Assembly: GCF_025790165.1 (NCBI RefSeq) | Contig: NZ_CP094970.1 | Coordinates: 3,720,001-3,784,000, forward strand | Length of the DNA: 64,000 nucleotides | Reading direction: 5' to 3' | From: Solicola gregarius | GTDB lineage: Bacteria > Actinomycetota > Actinomycetes > Propionibacteriales > Nocardioidaceae | Shown: piece by piece, positions 27,973 to 37,495 of the stretch | Layout: each line of letters opens with the position of its first letter | How positions within the stretch are numbered: the stretch's first letter is position 1 | Program-made: the position numbers and the translations under genes | The notes under the pieces: model-generated | What the model saw: only the letters and a program-made list of their open reading frames with translations | The model's database searches: none | What the model was told of the DNA's origin: nothing

Positions 27973-28854
27973 ATGAGCAACCAACAACCGCCTCCGGGCT
28001 ACGGCAACGGACCCTACGGGCAGCAGCCGCCGTACGGGCAGCAACCCCCACCAGGCGGTCAACCGCCTCAGGGCCAGCCTCCCTATGGCGGCCAGCCACC
28101 GCAGTACGGCCAGCAGCCCTACGGTCAGCAACCCCCGCAGCAGTACGGTCAGCAGCCCTACGGTCAGCAACCCCCGCAGCAGTACGGTCAGCAGCCCTAC
28201 GGTCAGCAACCCCCGCAGCAGTACGGTCAGCAGCCCTACGGTCAGCAGCAGTACGGTCAGCAGCCACCGGGCCAGTACCAGCAGCCCGGCCCCGGCCACA
28301 GTGGCGGCGGGAGCAAGACACCGTTCATCATCGGCGGCGTGGCCGTACTCGTCGTGATCGCGCTCGCGGTCGGTGGGTTCTTCCTGCTCTCAGACGACGA
28401 CGGTGACGGCGGCAGCGACGACACGGCGAACTCCTCAACCGAGGGGTCCGGTGACGGTCCCGCGGCCGAGGAGTCGGGCGGGAGTGCGGAGGACACCGTC
28501 AACGAGTTCGTCGGGGCCGTCAAGGACCTCGACTGCGATGCGGTCGTCGACCTGACGAGCAAGAGCTTCCAGACGACGTACGGCACCGCCGAGTGCACAT
28601 CGGAGAACTTCCAGGCGCAGGGCATGTCGGCCGACATGCTGGAGAAGTTCGAGTTCACCGTGTCCGATGTCCAGGAGAACGGCGACCAGGCGACGGCGAC
28701 GGTCGAGATGGCCGGCGACGTCATGGGCGACGGCAACGAGGTGACCGTTCCGGTCGACGTCCAGCTCGTTCAAGAGGACGGTGAGTGGAAGATCGACGAC
28801 TTCACACCCGATACGTCGGCCATGGAGATGCCCGACCTGGAGGACTACCAGTAG
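27973..28854 (+). CDS. Gln/Pro/Gly/Tyr-rich single-pass membrane protein with DUF4878-like outer domain (copy 2)
   Basis: This 293-residue paralogue of the preceding gene starts with the same [11 protein letters not shown]. Its disordered N-terminal part (1-~115) contains exact 13-residue repeats [14 protein letters not shown] membrane segment follows at about 118-138, then an acidic and serine-rich linker, then the outer domain with the same cysteine pair (DCDAVV and AECTSE). The two genes are tandem duplicates on one transcript. The function is unknown. Confidence 0.8.
   Translation: MSNQQPPPGYGNGPYGQQPPYGQQPPPGGQPPQGQPPYGGQPPQYGQQPYGQQPPQQYGQQPYGQQPPQQYGQQPYGQQPPQQYGQQPYGQQQYGQQPPGQYQQPGPGHSGGGSKTPFIIGGVAVLVVIALAVGGFFLLSDDDGDGGSDDTANSSTEGSGDGPAAEESGGSAEDTVNEFVGAVKDLDCDAVVDLTSKSFQTTYGTAECTSENFQAQGMSADMLEKFEFTVSDVQENGDQATATVEMAGDVMGDGNEVTVPVDVQLVQEDGEWKIDDFTPDTSAMEMPDLEDYQ
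28102..28263 (+). repeat. 39-bp tandem repeats inside the second Q/P/G/Y-rich gene
   Basis: Units start at 28102, 28141, 28180 and 28219; the last is shortened. After the first unit, which differs by one base, the copies are identical. Each unit encodes [13 protein letters not shown], so copy-number changes keep the frame and alter only the length of the disordered region. Confidence 0.9.
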
Positions 28855-28870
28855 GCCGCGGCCGGCCCGG

Positions 28871-29299
28871 TCACGGTTGCTCGACGCCGGGCAACGCGGT
28901 CGAAGGCGCACCCCACTCGACCCCGGCGAGCGCCGACCCGCCGAGCGCCTCGACCGCGAACGACCTCGGCCCGCCGGTCGCGGTCGCGACGACGCCGGCG
29001 TACAGCACCGAGCAGCGGTCCTCGAGCTGCTGGCCGAGCCGCTGCGCGTCCGTGTCGGACTCGACGGCGACCGGCAGCTCGTACGCCGCCTCGGCGGCGA
29101 CCGGTTCGGCGCCGGCGTCGGCGACGTACTGCGTCAGCGCATCCCGGCGGTCGCGATGGTCGGCGTACAGGCCGGTGGCGAGGTCCTGGTAGCGGGTGCC
29201 GTAGTCGAGCCGGCCACCGATCACGCCGTACGCGTACACCGCCGCGTGTTCGCCCGCGAGCGCGTCCTGCAGGGCCTCCACGACGGTGCCGGCGCTCAC
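28871..29299 (-). CDS. Ferritin-like domain protein (DUF4439)
   Basis: This 142-residue protein is mainly helical and matches the DUF4439 ferritin-like family, with EHAAVYAYGVIGGRL carrying the Glu-x-x-His-like positions of a metal site. There is no signal peptide. The GTG start overlaps the stop of the upstream lipoprotein gene (GTGA), so the two are coupled. Possible roles are metal or oxygen handling, but no activity is proven for the family. Confidence 0.8.
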   Translation of the reverse strand: MSAGTVVEALQDALAGEHAAVYAYGVIGGRLDYGTRYQDLATGLYADHRDRRDALTQYVADAGAEPVAAEAAYELPVAVESDTDAQRLGQQLEDRCSVLYAGVVATATGGPRSFAVEALGGSALAGVEWGAPSTALPGVEQP

Positions 29300-29811
29300 G
29301 ACCCGCCACCGATCGCCTGGTCGAGCACCTGGACGTGCTGCGCCTCCGATGCCGCGATCGCGGCCAGTACGCGAGCGAACTCGCCCGAGGCGGCCCGGTT
29401 GGCGTCGGACGTACGTCGGGTCCTGGCGGCGTCCTCGAGGTCGCGCAATGCCGCCAGCGCCTTGGGCTCGGACGACGGCACCTTGATCCGCGCCCGCCGC
29501 TTGGTCGGATCACCACCGAGGATCTCGACATGCACGCGATGGTGGTCGGCGATCGGGGCGAGGGTCGTACGGAGCGAGTGGTGAGCCGCGCGTACGGCGA
29601 GGCAGCGTGCGAGCAACCGTTCCTGGTCGGCGAGCGCGGACGCGATGAGCCGGTCGTCCGCCGACTTTGACTGCTCGGGCGACGGCGAGCCGGAGTCGTC
29701 GTCGAGCAGGTCGTCGACCGCCCCGCACCCGGCGGCGAGCGTCGCCGCGGCGAGGCCGCCGACCGTGAGGAAGGCGCGGCGGCTCAACCTCCGCGAAACC
29801 CGTGCTGTCAC
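29296..29811 (-). CDS. Tat-exported ferritin-like lipoprotein
   Basis: This 171-residue protein begins MTARVSRRLSRRAFLTVGG, a twin-arginine signal (RR at 11-12), and has the lipobox LAAGC with Cys29. The mature part is helical and acidic, with ferritin-like spacing of Glu and His (SEAQHVQVLDQA near the end). Tat export implies folding, possibly around a metal, before transport. I chose GTG 29811 because the signal starts there; the longer frame upstream is opposite rimP. Confidence 0.8.
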   Translation of the reverse strand: MTARVSRRLSRRAFLTVGGLAAATLAAGCGAVDDLLDDDSGSPSPEQSKSADDRLIASALADQERLLARCLAVRAAHHSLRTTLAPIADHHRVHVEILGGDPTKRRARIKVPSSEPKALAALRDLEDAARTRRTSDANRAASGEFARVLAAIAASEAQHVQVLDQAIGGGS

Positions 29812-29876
29812 TGCACAGACGGTACCCGACGGCTCCGTACGTACGTCGGCGTGATCCGCCCCACTCGCGCCCGGTG

Positions 29877-29884
29877 TATAGGGT
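29877..29884 (+). promoter_or_regulatory. Likely -10 region of the rimP operon
   Basis: TATAGGGT lies 39 bases before the rimP start in the space between the divergent lipoprotein and rimP genes. The leader would be about 33 bases and carries the TAGGAGG ribosome binding site. Confidence 0.4.
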
Positions 29885-29922
29885 GAGATTTGCGCCCACA
29901 ACAGAACACCTAGGAGGCAATC

Positions 29923-30399
29923 GTGAGCAAGGCTCCCGTCCCCGAAGCCCTCGAGCAGGCGCTCGCGACGCGTACCTCCGAGCTGGGGCTCGACCTCGAG
30001 GCCGTCGAGCTGACCCCCGCCGGTCGCCGACGCGTCCTGCGGGTCGCGGTCGACCAGGACGGCGGTGTGACGCTCGACGACATCGCGGACGCAACCAAGG
30101 AGATCTCCACGATGCTCGACGCGTCGGATCTGATGGGCGAGCAGCCGTACACGCTCGAGGTCACCTCGCGCGGCACCGACCGCCCGCTCACGCTGCCGAG
30201 GCACTGGCGGCGCAACGTCGACCGGCTCGTCCGCGTGACGCCCGACGAGGGCGAGGCGTTCGAGGGACGCATCGTCGACGCCGACGAGGCCACCGACGGC
30301 GGCGCGCGGGTCAAGACGGCCACCGGTGTGCACGCTCTGGCCTACGATGCCGTGAAGAAGGCTCGGGTCGTCGTCGAGCTGAACCGAAAGGAAGGCTGA
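29923..30399 (+). CDS. rimP: Ribosome maturation factor RimP
   Basis: This 158-residue protein is needed for 30S subunit maturation. It has the two-domain RimP pattern, with [20 protein letters not shown] marking the linker and start of the C-terminal SH3-like domain. GTG 29923 is preceded by TAGGAGG. It is the first gene of the rimP-nusA unit, four bases before nusA. Confidence 0.95.
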   Translation: MSKAPVPEALEQALATRTSELGLDLEAVELTPAGRRRVLRVAVDQDGGVTLDDIADATKEISTMLDASDLMGEQPYTLEVTSRGTDRPLTLPRHWRRNVDRLVRVTPDEGEAFEGRIVDADEATDGGARVKTATGVHALAYDAVKKARVVVELNRKEG

Positions 30400-30403
30400 C
30401 GTC

Positions 30404-31387
30404 GTGGACATCGATATGACGGCGCTTCGTGCGCTCGAGCGAGAAAAGGACCTTTCGCTCGACGTCGTCGTCGGCGCGATCGAGCAGGCGCTGCTGGTCG
30501 CGTACCACCGTGAGGAGGGTGCGAATCCCCACGCGCGGGTCGAGCTCGACCGCAAGAGCGGTCACGTCACCGTCTTGGCCGAGGAGCGCGGCCCCGACGG
30601 CTCGGTGATCACCGAGTACGACGACACACCCAACGACTTCGGTCGGATCGCCGCGACGACCGCACGGCAAGTGATTCTGCAGCGCCTGCGCGACGCGGAG
30701 GACGACCAGCGATTCGGTGAGTTCGCCGAGCGCGAGGGCGACCTCGTCTCGGGCGTGATCCAGCAAGGACGCAACCCCGACGACGTCCTCGTGGATCTCG
30801 GGTCGCTGGAAGCCCTGATGCCGGAGGCCGAGCGGGTGCCGGGGGAGCAGTACGAGCACGGCTCTCGGATCAAATGCATCGTGACGAGCGTCCGCAAGGG
30901 CATGCGCGGTCCACAGGTGCAGGTGTCGCGTACGCATCCGAACCTCGTGAAGCGGCTGTTCGCGCTCGAGGCGCCCGAGATCGCCGACGGCACCGTCGAG
31001 ATCAGCGCGATCGCGCGCGAGGCGGGGCACCGCACGAAGCTGGCCGTACGCGCGACCACCGACGGCGTCAACGCGAAGGGTGCCTGCATCGGTCCGATGG
31101 GCCAGCGGGTGCGAAACGTCATGAGCGAGCTGCACGGTGAGAAGATCGACATCGTCGACTTCGCCGACGATCCCGAGACGTTCATCGGGCAGGCACTCTC
31201 CCCGGCGCAGGTCCAGAGCGTGACGATCGTCGACGCCGTTGCAAAGGCCGCCAGGGTGGTCGTACCCGACTTCCAGCTGTCCCTCGCGATCGGCAAGGAG
31301 GGTCAGAACGCCCGGCTCGCCGCGCGGCTGACGGGCTGGCGGATCGACATCCACTCCGATACCGAGGGCCAGGCCCCGGCCACCTGA
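30404..31387 (+). CDS. nusA: Transcription termination/antitermination protein NusA
   Basis: This 327-residue protein modulates pausing and termination by RNA polymerase. The N-terminal polymerase-binding domain, an S1 domain (about 130-200, [20 protein letters not shown]) and two KH domains ([10 protein letters not shown] and [17 protein letters not shown]) are present. It lacks the acidic C-terminal repeats of E. coli NusA, as usual in actinobacteria. A strong hairpin follows directly at 31389. Confidence 0.96.
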   Translation: MDIDMTALRALEREKDLSLDVVVGAIEQALLVAYHREEGANPHARVELDRKSGHVTVLAEERGPDGSVITEYDDTPNDFGRIAATTARQVILQRLRDAEDDQRFGEFAEREGDLVSGVIQQGRNPDDVLVDLGSLEALMPEAERVPGEQYEHGSRIKCIVTSVRKGMRGPQVQVSRTHPNLVKRLFALEAPEIADGTVEISAIAREAGHRTKLAVRATTDGVNAKGACIGPMGQRVRNVMSELHGEKIDIVDFADDPETFIGQALSPAQVQSVTIVDAVAKAARVVVPDFQLSLAIGKEGQNARLAARLTGWRIDIHSDTEGQAPAT

Positions 31388-31388
31388 C

Positions 31389-31445
31389 GCGGAGTCGGTG
31401 TGGGATCGGTGGACTAGGTTTCCACCGATCCCGCACCGACTCCGC
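31389..31445 (+). terminator. Strong hairpin directly after nusA
   Basis: A 25-bp stem (31389-31413 with 31421-31445) has one mismatch that can pair as G-U in RNA, and a 7-base loop. It starts one base after the nusA stop. There is no T run. It separates nusA from ylxR and infB, which are often co-transcribed with it. Confidence 0.85.
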
Positions 31446-31501
31446 AAAGGGTGCGCGCGCCCCACAGCGGGAGCCGGTGCGACTTTGCGTGGCCGACCCG
31501 C

Positions 31502-31507
31502 TAGACT
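31502..31507 (+). promoter_or_regulatory. -10 box of ylxR (leaderless type)
   Basis: TAGACT is followed after eight bases by the GTG start at 31516. This would restart transcription of ylxR-infB after the nusA hairpin. Confidence 0.5.
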
Positions 31508-31515
31508 GGTCGGCG

Positions 31516-31863
31516 GTGCGTACCCCTCGATCTCGGATCTCCGGCGGTTCGTCGCGCTCGCAGCCCGTGCGTACGTGCGTCGGTTGCCGGAAACGAGCGG
31601 ATCGCACCGACCTGATCAGGATCGTCGCGATCACCGACGAGGCAGTTCATCTCCTCGTCCCCGATCTCGATGGTTCGGCAACAGGTCGTGGGGCGCACCT
31701 GCATCCCACGATCGAGTGTTTCGAGCAGGCGATGCGTCGCCGTGCATTCGGACGCGCGCTGCGGATCGCGGCGCCGGTCGATGCGGACGCCGTACGTGCC
31801 CACCTCGAAGCACGAAACCCTGACAAAGCACCACCGAACGGAAAGCGGAGCAACAGCTCATGA
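31516..31863 (+). CDS. YlxR (DUF448) family RNA-binding protein
   Basis: This protein of about 115 residues has the YlxR signature RTCVGCRKRADRTDLIRIV and the later GRGAHLHP. The fold is thought to bind RNA, and in some bacteria YlxR affects RNase P or transcription. The frame is open from 31477, but I chose GTG 31516 because TAGACT sits just upstream. It lies between nusA and infB as in most bacteria. Confidence 0.88.
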   Translation: MRTPRSRISGGSSRSQPVRTCVGCRKRADRTDLIRIVAITDEAVHLLVPDLDGSATGRGAHLHPTIECFEQAMRRRAFGRALRIAAPVDADAVRAHLEARNPDKAPPNGKRSNSS

Positions 31864-31955
31864 GCCCTCGATGAGTTCCTCGAAATGAGCGTGCACGTCT
31901 ACTAGCGGTGTGAGACTCCTTTGCGGTGTCTCGGACCGCACCATGAAGGAGAGCA

Positions 31956-34883
31956 GTGGCTAAGGTCCGAGTCTACGAACTCGCGAAGGAGTTCGGAGTC
32001 GAAAGCAAGGTCGTCCTGTCGACGCTGAGTGACATGGGCGAGTTCGTACGTTCGGCGTCGTCGACGGTGGAAGCGCCCGTCGTACGTCGCCTCAATGAGC
32101 AATACGGCGAGAAGCTGCACGAGCAGGGCGCCGCAAAGGCCGCGAAGAAGTCCGCGGCCAAGAAGACCACCAAGAAGGCGGCGGCGAAGACCACCGAGTC
32201 GACCCCGCCGGCCGATGAGCAGCCCGTCGAGGCCGCGCCAACGGCCGCCGAAGAGACGGCGCCGGCCGACGCCGCGAGCGTCGAGGCGCCGAGCCCGGCC
32301 GAGCCGAGCCCCGCCGAGTCGAGCCCGGAGGAACCGCGCCCCGCAGCAGCGAGGCCGCCGGCGCCGACGCCCGGCCCGGCCCGCAAGAAGCCCGCCGCGG
32401 CACCCGAGCCGGCGGCGGAAGCTCCGACGGCCGTCCCCGAGCCGGAGGCCGACGAGCCGCCGGAGCCGGAGGATCGCACTCCCGAGGCGCGTCCTGGCGA
32501 CACTCCGCGTCCGGCTCCCCGACCCGGCCCGAGTGGTCGCGGCGGCGGTTCCGTACGTCCGGGCAACAACCCGTTCTCGTCGACGCACGGCATGCAGCGT
32601 CCCGGTCGGCCGTCCCCGGGCAACATGCCTCCCCGGCCGCCGGCTGCACGTGACGGTGCCGGTGGCGGCCGTTCCGACCGCGGTGAGCGCAGTGGTGGCG
32701 GTCGTGGCGGCGATCGGCCCAGCGGCATGCCGCGGCCGAACCCCGCGATGATGCCGAAGCAGCCGTCGAAGTCGCTGGGCTCGCCCGGTGGCCCCGGCGG
32801 CGGTCGCGGTCGCGGCGGCCCCGGTGGTGCCGGTGGCGGTCGTGGTCGTGGTGGCTCCGGTGGCGGTGGCGGCGCACCGGGCGGTGCCGGTCGTCCCGGC
32901 GCGCCCGCGGGCGGTCGTCCGGGCTTCGGTGGTCGCGGCCGCGGTGGTCGCGGTGGCACGCAAGGTGCGTTCGGTCGCCCCGGCGGCCCAGCCCGGCGCG
33001 GACGCAAGAGCAAGCGCGCGAAGCGCCAAGAGTTCGACAACATGCAGGCTCCCTCGACCGGGGGCGTGCGGGTCCGCAAGGGCAACGGCGAGACGATCCG
33101 GCTGGCGCGCGGTGCGTCACTGACCGACTTCGCAGACAAGGCCGGCATCGATGCGGCATCGCTCGTACAGGTGCTGTTCGGCCTCGGCGAGATGGTGACC
33201 GCTACGCAATCGGTCAACGACGAGACGCTGCAGCTGTTGGGCGAGGAGCTCGACTACGACGTGCAGGTCGTCTCGCCCGAAGACGAAGATCGCGAGCTGC
33301 TCGAGTCGTTCGACCTGGAGTTCGGCGAGGACACCGGCAGCGACGACGACATGGCGCCCCGACCGCCGGTCGTCACCGTCATGGGTCACGTCGATCACGG
33401 TAAGACCAAGCTCCTCGATGCGTTGCGTAACGCCAACGTCGTCGACAAGGAGGCCGGTGGCATCACCCAGCACATCGGTGCCTACCAGGTCGCAACCGAG
33501 GTCGACGAGAACGAGCGGCGCATCACCTTCATCGACACGCCGGGTCACGAGGCGTTCACGGCGATGCGTGCACGCGGTGCACAGGCAACCGACATCGCGG
33601 TGCTCGTCGTTGCCGCCGACGACGGCGTCATGCCGCAGACGGTCGAGGCGCTCAACCACGCCAAGGCCGCCGGCGTACCGATCGTCGTCGCCGTCAACAA
33701 GGTCGACAAGCCGGAGGCGGATCCGAGCAAGGTGCGCGGCCAGCTGACGGAGTACGGTCTCGTGCCCGAGGAGTACGGCGGCGACACGATGTTCGTCGAC
33801 GTTTCCGCCAAGGGCGGGATCGGCCTCGAGAGCCTGCTCGAGTCGATCGTGCTGACCGCCGATGCGGCACTCGACCTGCGCGCCAACCCCGTCCAGAACG
33901 CCGAGGGCACCACGATCGAGGGTCACCTCGACCGCGGTCGTGGCCCGGTCGCGACCGTCCTCGTCCAGCGCGGCACCCTCAGCGTCGGCGACTCGGTCGT
34001 GGTCGGCCCGGCGTACGGACGAGTCCGCGCCATGCTCGACGAGCATGGCGAGAACGTCGAGCACGCGACGCCGTCTCGACCGGTCCTCGTCCTCGGCCTC
34101 ACGGCGGTGCCCGGCGCCGGCGACAACTTCATGGTGGTGGCCGACGACCGGATCGCCCGGCAGATCGCCGAGAAGCGCGAGGCTCGCGAGCGCAATGCCA
34201 TGCTCGCGCAGCGCACCGGCCGTCGTACGCTCGAGGACTTCATGTCCAGCATGGAGAAGGGCGAGTCCGACGAGTTGCTGCTCATCCTCAAGGGTGACGG
34301 CTCCGGATCCGTCGAGGCGCTCGAGGAGGCCCTCAGCAAGATCGACGTCGGCGACGACGTGAAGCTGCGGGTCATCGACCGCGGTGTCGGTGCGATCACC
34401 GAGACCAACGTCATGCTCGCGGCGGCGTCGGACGCGATCATCATCGGCTTCAACGTTCGTCCGCAGGGCAAGGCGACCGAGGTTGCCGATCGGGAGGGCG
34501 TCGAGATCCGTTACTACTCGGTGATCTACCAGGCCACCGACGAGATCGAGGCAGCGCTCAAGGGCATGCTCAAGCCGGAGTACGAGGAGGCCGCGCTCGG
34601 TCAGGCGGAGATCCGCGAGATCTTCCGCTCCTCGAAGATCGGCAACATCGCCGGCTGCATGGTCACCGAGGGCGTCATCCGACGCAATGCCAAGGCACGG
34701 CTGCTCCGCGACGGCGCTGTCGTCAAGGACAGCGTCGAGCTCTCGAGCCTGAAGCGGTTCAAGGACGACGCCTCCGAGGTCCGCGAGGGCTTCGAGTGTG
34801 GTCTGACGCTGCGCGGGTTCAACGACATCAAGGTCGGCGACATCATCGAGAGCTTCGAGATGCGGGAGATTCCGCGTAACTGA
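31956..34883 (+). CDS. infB: Translation initiation factor IF-2
   Basis: This 975-residue GTPase places initiator tRNA on the ribosome. The N-terminal IF2N domain ([16 protein letters not shown]) is followed by about 330 residues of low-complexity Ala/Pro/Glu then Gly/Arg/Pro sequence. The second IF2N and the GTP-binding domain come next ([18 protein letters not shown]). The long Gly/Arg-rich linker is typical of actinobacteria. GTG 31956 is preceded by AAGGAGAG. Confidence 0.97.
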   Translation: MAKVRVYELAKEFGVESKVVLSTLSDMGEFVRSASSTVEAPVVRRLNEQYGEKLHEQGAAKAAKKSAAKKTTKKAAAKTTESTPPADEQPVEAAPTAAEETAPADAASVEAPSPAEPSPAESSPEEPRPAAARPPAPTPGPARKKPAAAPEPAAEAPTAVPEPEADEPPEPEDRTPEARPGDTPRPAPRPGPSGRGGGSVRPGNNPFSSTHGMQRPGRPSPGNMPPRPPAARDGAGGGRSDRGERSGGGRGGDRPSGMPRPNPAMMPKQPSKSLGSPGGPGGGRGRGGPGGAGGGRGRGGSGGGGGAPGGAGRPGAPAGGRPGFGGRGRGGRGGTQGAFGRPGGPARRGRKSKRAKRQEFDNMQAPSTGGVRVRKGNGETIRLARGASLTDFADKAGIDAASLVQVLFGLGEMVTATQSVNDETLQLLGEELDYDVQVVSPEDEDRELLESFDLEFGEDTGSDDDMAPRPPVVTVMGHVDHGKTKLLDALRNANVVDKEAGGITQHIGAYQVATEVDENERRITFIDTPGHEAFTAMRARGAQATDIAVLVVAADDGVMPQTVEALNHAKAAGVPIVVAVNKVDKPEADPSKVRGQLTEYGLVPEEYGGDTMFVDVSAKGGIGLESLLESIVLTADAALDLRANPVQNAEGTTIEGHLDRGRGPVATVLVQRGTLSVGDSVVVGPAYGRVRAMLDEHGENVEHATPSRPVLVLGLTAVPGAGDNFMVVADDRIARQIAEKREARERNAMLAQRTGRRTLEDFMSSMEKGESDELLLILKGDGSGSVEALEEALSKIDVGDDVKLRVIDRGVGAITETNVMLAAASDAIIIGFNVRPQGKATEVADREGVEIRYYSVIYQATDEIEAALKGMLKPEYEEAALGQAEIREIFRSSKIGNIAGCMVTEGVIRRNAKARLLRDGAVVKDSVELSSLKRFKDDASEVREGFECGLTLRGFNDIKVGDIIESFEMREIPRN

Positions 34884-34900
34884 CGCTCGCCCGGGCCAAG

Positions 34901-34970
34901 GCCCCGTGAGACCGACGTTTGGACGCGACACGCTTGGCGTGTCGCGTCCAAACGTCCGGCTCACGGGGGC
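34901..34970. repeat. Long inverted repeat with CCCCGTGAG feet after infB
   Basis: The left arm 34901-34933 pairs with 34937-34970 over 32 positions with two mismatches and a 3-base loop. The outer part reads CCCCGTGAG, as at 13371, and the inner part GACGTTTGGACGCGACACGC recurs in altered form at 58891. It lies between the convergent infB and RTX-type genes and probably terminates both. Confidence 0.85.
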
Positions 34971-34988
34971 TCGGTCATTTGGATCCCG

Positions 34989-36632
34989 TCAGTTCTCGCA
35001 GGCCGTGACCGTCTCGAACGCCGTGCAGGTGTCGTCGCCGGTGCCTCCATCGCCGGTGTCGGCACCGTCTCGTCCGTCGAGGTGGTCGTCGCCGGCGCGA
35101 CCCTCGATGGTGTCTGTACGCGGACCTCCGCGCAGAAGGTTGTCTGCGTCGTTGCCGATCAGCGTCGATGCCGACCAGCCGCCGATCACGTTCTCGAAGC
35201 CGAGCAGGTCGATCGTGCCGCGGGCACGTACGAAGCCCTGATCCAGATCGACGACCAGACCGGCCGGGTCATCCCCGCCGAGGAACGATCCGCCGAGATC
35301 GAACGTGTCGGCACCCGCGCCACCGACGAGCCGGTTTCCGCGGACGCTGTCGTCGCGATAGTCGAACGCGATGGCGTCGTCGCCTGGGCCGGCATCGACG
35401 TCGACCGTGCCGAAGAGTTCCCGAATCCGGTCGTCACCGTCGACCGTACGCACAATGTCGTCGCCGTCGTCCGGGTCAACGTCGTTCGGTCCTGCGTCGC
35501 CGCGCAGTACGTCGTCGTACGGGGAACCGGTGATGTTCTCGGTCGCCTCGATGTTGTCGTGACCGTGGCCACCGCTCGACGTTCCCGCGGCCAGGTCGAC
35601 CCTGACCGCGCCAAGGCCGTAGCGCAGGTAGTTCGTGGTGTCGGACCCTGCACCGCCCAGGATCTCGTCGTCGCCGGCGCCCCCGCGTAGCGTGTCATTG
35701 CCGGCACCACCCATGAGCCGCGCGTTCCCACGGGCATTCGCGATGTAGTCGTTGCCCGGTCCGCCCCGCAGACTGTCGTCCCCGTTACCGTCCTCGATCG
35801 AATCGTCGCCCCCGTGCGTGCTCACCGTGTCGACACCGTCGCCGGGGGCGGCAAAGTCGTCGCCCGGGCCGCCGACGATGCGATCGTCGCCGGGGCCACC
35901 GTCGAGGTCGGATCCGCGTCTGCCGACGGCCTCGATGCTGTCGTTGCCGTCGTCGCCGCCGGCTGCACCACCGCGTTCGAGACGGATCTGGTCGTCGCCG
36001 GGCCCGCCGCTCAGAGACCATGCGTACCCGGTGGCGGTCAAGGTGTCTGCCCCGCCGCGACCGAACGTCGCCGCAGTCGGCGTCTCCACGACGATCGAGT
36101 CGGCGTGGTCGGAGCCGGAAACGCTCTCGATGCCGACCAGCCGGTCCTTGCCCTGCCCGGTCGCTCGGCCCTTGCGGATGTCGACGTGTATGCCGCGTGG
36201 GGAGTTGATGAAAGTCGCGTGATCTCCGGTATGGCCGTCCCCGCCGATGATGCGGTCGCTGCCGGGGCCGCCGCCGAGGACGTCGCCGACGTAGAACCAG
36301 CCCTCGTCCCAGTGTCGGCCGTCGAGCTGGCCGTCGAGGAGGTCCTTGCCGCGCCCGCCGGCGATCGTGTCGCGGCCCGCGCCGCCGCACACCAGATCGT
36401 TTCCGCCCTTGGCATTGATGCGATCGGCTCCGCCACGACCGACGATCACGTCGCGGCCTGTGGTGCCGGTGATCCGGTCCTTGTGGTCCGTGCCGACCAT
36501 CGTCGCGCGGTGCCCATGACACGATGGCTGCGACGCCGTCGACGATCCGGCAGGCGTACAGAGCACGGCCACGACGAACACGCCCGCGATGGCAGCGGTA
36601 CGCCGGATGATTGGTTTCGATGCCTGATCCAT
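34989..36632 (-). CDS. Secreted calcium-binding repeat (RTX/hemolysin-type) protein
   Basis: This 547-residue protein has an N-terminal signal sequence (IIRRTAAIAGVFVVAVL) and then many glycine- and aspartate-rich nonapeptides of the GGxGxDxUx type (for example GGAGRDTIAGGRGKDLL and GGAGNDTLRGGAGDDEILGG). These bind calcium in beta-roll stacks. There is no recognisable enzyme domain. The C-terminus carries two cysteines in DDTCTAFETVTACEN. I chose ATG 36632, with GGGGG just upstream, over 36662. Its place between infB and rbfA is unusual. Confidence 0.85.
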   Translation of the reverse strand: MDQASKPIIRRTAAIAGVFVVAVLCTPAGSSTASQPSCHGHRATMVGTDHKDRITGTTGRDVIVGRGGADRINAKGGNDLVCGGAGRDTIAGGRGKDLLDGQLDGRHWDEGWFYVGDVLGGGPGSDRIIGGDGHTGDHATFINSPRGIHVDIRKGRATGQGKDRLVGIESVSGSDHADSIVVETPTAATFGRGGADTLTATGYAWSLSGGPGDDQIRLERGGAAGGDDGNDSIEAVGRRGSDLDGGPGDDRIVGGPGDDFAAPGDGVDTVSTHGGDDSIEDGNGDDSLRGGPGNDYIANARGNARLMGGAGNDTLRGGAGDDEILGGAGSDTTNYLRYGLGAVRVDLAAGTSSGGHGHDNIEATENITGSPYDDVLRGDAGPNDVDPDDGDDIVRTVDGDDRIRELFGTVDVDAGPGDDAIAFDYRDDSVRGNRLVGGAGADTFDLGGSFLGGDDPAGLVVDLDQGFVRARGTIDLLGFENVIGGWSASTLIGNDADNLLRGGPRTDTIEGRAGDDHLDGRDGADTGDGGTGDDTCTAFETVTACEN

Positions 36633-37039
36633 GATCCCCCGATCGGTTGGCTCGCGGCGCACGTTACCTGCTCGGCGTACGCTCGTCTGCCGAATCGAGG
36701 TACGCGTGAATCAGGGCGAGCAGCGTCGTGCGCGCTCGAAACCCCTGTACGTGTCCTTGCCGGGCCGTCCATCGGCGACGCCACGGAAACCATGCGTGCG
36801 CAGGTTGACCCGATGCGATGCACGCGACCTCGATTCGCTGATTCGTCGTGGTGGCCGGTAGCGAAAGTCACGGGATCGCAAGGGTCGGTCGGACCTGTTC
36901 TGGTCGCCGTTACTGTGCGTTACGGGCGTACGGTGCCGCCAACCTTGCGGCGCCTCGAACGCGGTCGCCACGCCGAACGCGGGGCACTAGAATGGCGGAC
37001 GGTTCACCTTCGATTCACCACGCTCCCAGAGGACACGCC
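36633..37039. other. 407-base intergenic region between the RTX-type gene and rbfA
   Basis: The region holds the upstream part of the RTX-type gene and, at 36988-36993, TAGAAT as a likely -10 box for rbfA. A short open frame on the minus strand (36711-36971) shows no domain I recognise. I see no repeat or RNA gene here. Confidence 0.5.
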
Positions 37040-37474
37040 ATGAGTTCGCCGCGCGTACGCAAGATCGCCGACCGCATCAAGGTCGTCGTCGCTGACATGC
37101 TCGAGCGCCGTGTCAAGGATCCGCGTCTCGGGTTCGCCACGGTCACCGACGTACGAGTCACCGGCGACTCGCAGCATGCCACGGTTTTCTACTCGGTCCT
37201 CGGCGGCGCGGACGAGATCGACGGAACCGCGGCTGCCCTCGCCAGCGCCACCGGCCTGATCCGCTCCGAGGTCGGCAAGCAGCTCGGCATCCGCCATACG
37301 CCGTCGATCGAGTTCATCCTCGACGGCGTACCGGAGAACGCCCGCCAGATCGAGGACCTGCTCACCCAGGCGAAGCAGTCCGATGCGGAGGTGGCCCGAC
37401 GAGCAGCCTCGGCTACGTACGCGGGCGACGCAGACCCGTACAAGAAGCACGACGACGAGACCGACGACGCCTGA
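37040..37474 (+). CDS. rbfA: Ribosome-binding factor A
   Basis: This 144-residue protein assists late 30S maturation. It starts [21 protein letters not shown] and contains the KH-like core with [19 protein letters not shown], ending in a short acidic tail. ATG 37040 has AGAGGA upstream. It precedes truB by 21 bases, as is usual. Confidence 0.95.
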   Translation: MSSPRVRKIADRIKVVVADMLERRVKDPRLGFATVTDVRVTGDSQHATVFYSVLGGADEIDGTAAALASATGLIRSEVGKQLGIRHTPSIEFILDGVPENARQIEDLLTQAKQSDAEVARRAASATYAGDADPYKKHDDETDDA

Positions 37475-37495
37475 CCGCGGCGGCGAGACCCCATC

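Noticed and set aside
35082-37043. Plus-strand frames opposite the RTX-type gene
   Set aside because: The minus strand gives regular glycine-aspartate nonapeptides with a signal peptide; the plus-strand frames are shadows of those repeats.
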